Source: Gammaproteobacteria bacterium (lineage in GTDB: Bacteria; Pseudomonadota; Gammaproteobacteria; Pseudomonadales; Pseudohongiellaceae). Taken from it: DNA of 18,161 nt. Below, in pieces: positions 14,808 to 18,161 of the stretch; within the stretch, counting starts at the first letter, position 1; the number at the start of each line of letters is the position of its first letter. Location: positions 1 through 18,161 of the forward strand of contig PWQG01000222.1 of the NCBI GenBank assembly GCA_003556835.1, written 5' to 3'. The translations under genes and the position numbers were made by a program. Under the pieces are notes generated by a model. The model made no database searches. It saw nothing but the letters and a program-made list of their open reading frames with translations, and was not told the origin of the DNA.

Positions 14808-16082
14808 ATGAAGACCTTTGAAAAATGGGAATCCGAAATCCGCGGTTATTGTCGACTGTATCCGACCGTATTCCAGTCAGCCTCCAATTCGCGACAGGTG
14901 GATGAAGCGGGCAAGTCCTACATCGACTTCTTCGCGGGGGCCGGCGTGCTCAACTTCGGCCACAACAACCCGAATATGAAAAAGGCGCTTATCGAATTCA
15001 TCGAGAACGATGGCATCGCCCACAGCCTGGACATGTACACCACGCCGAAACGGGCTTTCATCGAAAAGTTCGCGGCCAACATCCTCGAGCCGCGTGGCAT
15101 GAACCACAAGATGCAGTTCATGGGCCCGACCGGCACCAATGCCGTGGAAGCGGCGCTGAAACTGGCGCGCAAGGTCACCGGACGCACGACCGTGGTCGCT
15201 TTCGCCCACGGTTTTCACGGCATGACGCTGGGCTCGCTGGCCTGCACCGCCAACAGTTATTTCCGCGGCGCCGCCGGCGTGCCACTCGAACATGTGGTGC
15301 GTCAGCCTTTCGGCTGTGAAACGCGCTGCACCGGCTGCAACCTGGGTTGCGGCGTGGGCGCGGTCGACAAACTGCGGGCCCTGTACGAGGACAGCTCCAG
15401 CGGTCTGGAAAAACCGGCCGCCTTCCTGGTCGAACCACTGCAGGCCGAAGGCGGCGTGCATGTGGCGGACAAGGATTGGCTGCACGCCATCCAGAAACTG
15501 GCCCGTGACCTGGGCGCCCTGCTGATCTTCGATGACATCCAGGCTGGCTGCGGTCGCACCGGCAACTACTTCAGTTTTGATGGCATGGACCTGGATCCGG
15601 ACATCATCACCCTGGCCAAGGGCATCGGCGGCTTCGGTACACCCCTGGCCATGAACCTGGTGCGCCCCGAACATGACAAGCACTGGGGCCCGGGCGAACA
15701 CACCGGCACCTTCCGTGGCCAGGGCATGTCCTTTGTCGCCGGGGTCGAGGGCCTGAAGTACTTCGACAACGATGACTTCCTCAAGGACGTGAAGCGCAAG
15801 GGCAAGATCATGCGCGAACGTCTGGAGCAGATCAGCGACTCGTATAAGGACCAGACGTTCCAGGTTCGCGGCAAAGGCATGATGCAGGCCATCGACCTGG
15901 AAGACGGTGAACTGGCGAAGAAGGTCGCCTCGGCCTGTTTCGAAAATGGCCTGCTGCTCGGCGCCTGCGGCACCGGTGGACGGGTCCTGAAATTGATTCC
16001 ACCATTGACCATTCCTGACGCCGATCTGAACGAGGGCCTGGAAACCCTGGAAAATCAGTTGGCCGCTGCAATGGGAGGCTAA
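14808..16082 (+). CDS. doeD: EctB-like class III aminotransferase, probable diaminobutyrate transaminase of ectoine degradation (DoeD role)
   Basis: A 424-residue PLP enzyme. The ATG at 14808 has GGAGG eight bases upstream. It is very close in pattern to EctB: MKTFEKWESEIRGYCR at the start, YIDFFAGAGVLNFGHNNP, FMGPTGTNAVEAALKLARKV and FHGMTLGSLA, then IFDDIQAGCGRTG with Asp242/243 and the PLP lysine Lys271 in LAKGIGG, followed by HTGTFRGQGMSFV. EctB makes diaminobutyrate from aspartate semialdehyde; the reverse reaction is the DoeD step. Because the neighbours are degradative and ectA/ectC are absent here, I assign it to degradation. Odd point: Cys170, 174, 177 and 181 form a CX3CX2CX3C cluster. 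As I recall the family, EctB proteins lack cysteines at this place. Confidence 0.85.
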   Translation: MKTFEKWESEIRGYCRLYPTVFQSASNSRQVDEAGKSYIDFFAGAGVLNFGHNNPNMKKALIEFIENDGIAHSLDMYTTPKRAFIEKFAANILEPRGMNHKMQFMGPTGTNAVEAALKLARKVTGRTTVVAFAHGFHGMTLGSLACTANSYFRGAAGVPLEHVVRQPFGCETRCTGCNLGCGVGAVDKLRALYEDSSSGLEKPAAFLVEPLQAEGGVHVADKDWLHAIQKLARDLGALLIFDDIQAGCGRTGNYFSFDGMDLDPDIITLAKGIGGFGTPLAMNLVRPEHDKHWGPGEHTGTFRGQGMSFVAGVEGLKYFDNDDFLKDVKRKGKIMRERLEQISDSYKDQTFQVRGKGMMQAIDLEDGELAKKVASACFENGLLLGACGTGGRVLKLIPPLTIPDADLNEGLETLENQLAAAMGG

Positions 16083-16084
16083 AC

Positions 16085-17335
16085 ATGAGACAGCGTGACG
16101 ACATGACCTTCCCCTATGAAGAGTATATGAGCCGACTCACGGCACTGCGCGAGCGCATGAGCAAGCGCCTGCTGGATGCGGTGATCATCTCCGACCCGGA
16201 AAACCTGATGTATCTTACCGATTATCAGACCACGGGTTACTCTTTCTTCCAGGCTCTTGTTGTACCGCTGGAGGGTGAGCCGTTCATGGTCACCCGCAAG
16301 ATGGAAGAGTCCAATGTGTACGCACGCACCTGGGTGGAAAAGACCCGGCCCTATCCCGATACCGGGGACGCCATCCAGATGCTGGTCGAAGCCCTGCGCG
16401 AGTTCGGCCTGAACAACAAATGCATAGGCTATGAGCGGAACAGTTATTATTTCCCGGCCTACCACCAGGACAGCATTCACACCACCTTCCTCGAGGGCGA
16501 ACTGCGTGACTGCTTCGGTATCGTCGAGGAAGGCAGGATCTGCAAGTCCAAGGCCGAACTGGAGGTGATGCACAAAGCCGCCAAAGCCACCGAGGCCGGC
16601 ATGAAGGCGGGCTTCGAGGCCTGCGTGGCGGGCACCACGGAAAACGAGATCGGCGCCGCCATCTCCGATGCCATGTTCCGTGCCGGTGGCGAGCCACCCG
16701 CGGTCATGCCGTATGTGGCATCCGGCCCCCGCAGCATGATCGGTCATGCCACCTGGGAAGGTCGCACGGTACAACCGGGCGAACACGTCTTCCTGGAAAT
16801 TGGTGGTTGCTATCGCCGTTACCACACCGCACTGATGCGTACCGTGGTGCTGGGCGAGATGAGCGCCTCCATGCTGCAGGCACAGGAACGCATGCAGCAC
16901 GCACTGGATGAGGTCAAGCGCCTGTTGCGCCCCGGCGTCACCGTCTCCGATGCCGACAACCTGATCCGCAACATCATCACCGACAACAATGTCGGCGCAC
17001 GCTTGATCACGCGCTCGGGCTACTCCATCGGCATCGCCTTCCCCCCGAGCTGGGACGAGGGCTACATCATCAGCCTGAAACAGGGCGATTTCCGCGTCCT
17101 GGAAGAAGGCATGACCTTCCACATCATCCCCTGGATGTGGGGCGTGGATGGCGACAAGACCGTCGGCCTGAGCGATACAATTTATGTCACAGAACGTGGT
17201 TGCAAAAGCTTCTTCAGCATGGAAGAGGAATTCCTGGTCAAGCCCGGGGAGGGCGGCGCGGACAACAGGAAGGACAACGTCGAATCGATTGAAGAGGCAC
17301 GGAAGAAGGAGGCAAAAGATGCTGAAAGCAACTGA
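16085..17335 (+). CDS. doeA: Ectoine hydrolase, metal-ligand-less M24 fold (DoeA/EutD)
   Basis: A 416-residue protein. The ATG at 16085 is 2 bp after the aminotransferase stop, with GGGAGG upstream. The fold is creatinase/aminopeptidase-P-like: an N-terminal domain (LLDAVIISDPENLMYLTDY at about 29-47), then a C-terminal pita-bread domain from about residue 150. All five metal-ligand positions of true M24 peptidases are changed. LEIGGCYRRYHTALMRT has Glu238 and Ala249 where Asp is expected, SGYSIGIAFPP has Tyr313 for His, and TFHIIPW and VGLSDT lack the two Glu. That fits DoeA/EutD, which opens the ectoine ring without metal to N-acetyl-diaminobutyrate. A charged tail of about 30 residues ends the protein. 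It overlaps the dehydrogenase gene by 17 bp. Confidence 0.92.
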   Translation: MRQRDDMTFPYEEYMSRLTALRERMSKRLLDAVIISDPENLMYLTDYQTTGYSFFQALVVPLEGEPFMVTRKMEESNVYARTWVEKTRPYPDTGDAIQMLVEALREFGLNNKCIGYERNSYYFPAYHQDSIHTTFLEGELRDCFGIVEEGRICKSKAELEVMHKAAKATEAGMKAGFEACVAGTTENEIGAAISDAMFRAGGEPPAVMPYVASGPRSMIGHATWEGRTVQPGEHVFLEIGGCYRRYHTALMRTVVLGEMSASMLQAQERMQHALDEVKRLLRPGVTVSDADNLIRNIITDNNVGARLITRSGYSIGIAFPPSWDEGYIISLKQGDFRVLEEGMTFHIIPWMWGVDGDKTVGLSDTIYVTERGCKSFFSMEEEFLVKPGEGGADNRKDNVESIEEARKKEAKDAESN

Positions 17336-18161
17336 TCCGAGCAACGGCAAGGTCATCCGGGAAGTCCAGACCCTGAAGGCCGATCAGGTGGAACGGCTGC
17401 TTTCCACGGCCGAACAGGCCTATCAGGAGTGGCGGCAGACCACTTTCGCGGAACGCGCCAGTGTGCTCCGGGATGTTGCGCGCCTGATGTATGAAGATAT
17501 TGACCGACTCGCCATGCTGATGACCGAGGAAATGGGCAAACCCATAAAGGAAGCCCATGGCGAAGTGAAGAAAGCCGCCTGGTGCGCCGAACATTATGCC
17601 GACCATGCCGAAGAATACCTGGCTACCGAGACCATCACTTCGGATGCCTCGCACAGTTATGTGCGCTATGAACCACTGGGTGTGATTCTCGGCATTCTGC
17701 CCTGGAATGCGCCATTCTGGCTGGCCTTCCGCTATGGGGCGCCCACCCTGATGGCGGGCAACACCTGCATCATGAAACACGATCCGCATGTGCCCGGCTG
17801 CGCCGAGGCCATTGCCGAGCTGTTCGAGCGCGTCAATGCACCAGCCGGCATCTTCCAGAACCTGCCGCTGCAAACTCCGGAGGTGGAAGCGGTGATCCGC
17901 GACGAGCGCATCCGCGCGGTGTCCTTCACTGGCTCGGAAAGAGGAGGCTCGGCCGTGTCCTCCATTGCGGCCTCGGAAATCAAGCACTCGGTACTGGAGC
18001 TCGGCGGCTCGGATCCCGCCATAGTCCTGGCCGACGCGGACCTGGAGCAGGCGGCGGACACCCTGGTGTTATCACGCATCATCAATGCGGGACAGAGCTG
18101 CATCGCCGCCAAACGATTGATCATCGAGGCTCCCGTTTACGACAAGATGCTGGACATGCTG
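17319..18161 (+). CDS. doeC: Aldehyde dehydrogenase, probable aspartate-semialdehyde dehydrogenase of ectoine degradation (DoeC role; 3' end beyond the window)
   Basis: The first 281 residues are visible, in frame to the window edge. The ATG at 17319 lies inside the end of doeA, with AGGAGG six bases upstream, giving strong translational coupling. It is a GabD-like NAD(P)-dependent aldehyde dehydrogenase: LGVILGILPWNAPFW (about 125-139), the cofactor segment VSFTGSERGGSAVS, catalytic Glu in SVLELGGSDPA, and nucleophilic Cys in NAGQSCIAAKR. In Halomonas, DoeC oxidises aspartate semialdehyde from DoeD to aspartate, the last step of the route. Succinate-semialdehyde dehydrogenases share this domain pattern, so the specific substrate comes from the operon. 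The C-terminal part and any next genes, perhaps a regulator such as DoeX/EnuR, are outside the window. Confidence 0.88.
   Translation, partial: MLKATDPSNGKVIREVQTLKADQVERLLSTAEQAYQEWRQTTFAERASVLRDVARLMYEDIDRLAMLMTEEMGKPIKEAHGEVKKAAWCAEHYADHAEEYLATETITSDASHSYVRYEPLGVILGILPWNAPFWLAFRYGAPTLMAGNTCIMKHDPHVPGCAEAIAELFERVNAPAGIFQNLPLQTPEVEAVIRDERIRAVSFTGSERGGSAVSSIAASEIKHSVLELGGSDPAIVLADADLEQAADTLVLSRIINAGQSCIAAKRLIIEAPVYDKMLDML

Noticed and set aside
14808..16082. Biosynthetic EctB, implying an ectoine synthesis operon
   Set aside because: The adjacent genes are hydrolase, deacetylase and dehydrogenase, and no ectA or ectC lies in the window, so the degradative direction is more likely.
16079..17356. 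A 425-codon minus-strand open frame opposite doeA
   Set aside because: It is His/Ala/Gly-rich shadow coding of the doeA reverse strand with no family features.
1..18161. tRNA, rRNA, CRISPR, IS element or attachment site
   Set aside because: I found no cloverleaf, repeat-spacer pattern, transposase motif or long direct or inverted repeats on either strand.

Overview
The window is gene-dense and moderately GC-rich. It carries 16 protein genes, two of them cut by the window edges, and no rRNA, tRNA, CRISPR array or insertion sequence that I could see. Gene content and acidic proteins suggest a marine or halophilic gammaproteobacterium. It has a compatible-solute (ectoine) breakdown operon, BCCT and sodium:alanine-type transporters, DUF938, DUF2750 and a glutaredoxin-type ArsC. 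Species cannot be read from the sequence.

Left part (1-4475): a secreted NHL/beta-propeller-like gene runs off the left edge on the minus strand, preceded by a SAM methyltransferase gene. Divergent from the methyltransferase is a plus-strand gene for a protein with a TonB-like N-terminal membrane anchor and a polymer-forming-like C-terminal domain. It meets, tail to tail with 5 bp between stops, a minus-strand gene for a secreted transglutaminase-like protein.

Middle part (4488-8818, minus strand): a tight operon runs dynamin-like membrane GTPase, AGCS sodium:amino-acid symporter, DUF938 methyltransferase, Tat-exported dienelactone hydrolase, transglutaminase-like protein. Overlaps or gaps of 17 bp or less link all five. 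A perfect hairpin at 8895-8916 separates it from the upstream operon (8920-12984, also minus): ArsC-like reductase, type-II PLP dehydratase, BCCT transporter, small two-helix membrane protein, SDR oxidoreductase.

Right part (13141-18161, plus strand): a DUF2750 gene is followed by four genes that together make a complete predicted ectoine-to-aspartate route: M20 deacetylase (DoeB2-like), EctB-like class III aminotransferase (DoeD role), metal-ligand-less M24 ectoine hydrolase (DoeA) and an aldehyde dehydrogenase (DoeC role, cut by the right edge). Predicted flow is ectoine to N-acetyl-diaminobutyrate (DoeA), to diaminobutyrate (M20 enzyme), to aspartate semialdehyde (aminotransferase), to aspartate (dehydrogenase). 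The divergently oriented BCCT transporter is a candidate importer. The most unusual points are the M20-type deacetylase, a four-cysteine cluster in the EctB-like aminotransferase, and altered substrate-site residues in the BCCT transporter.
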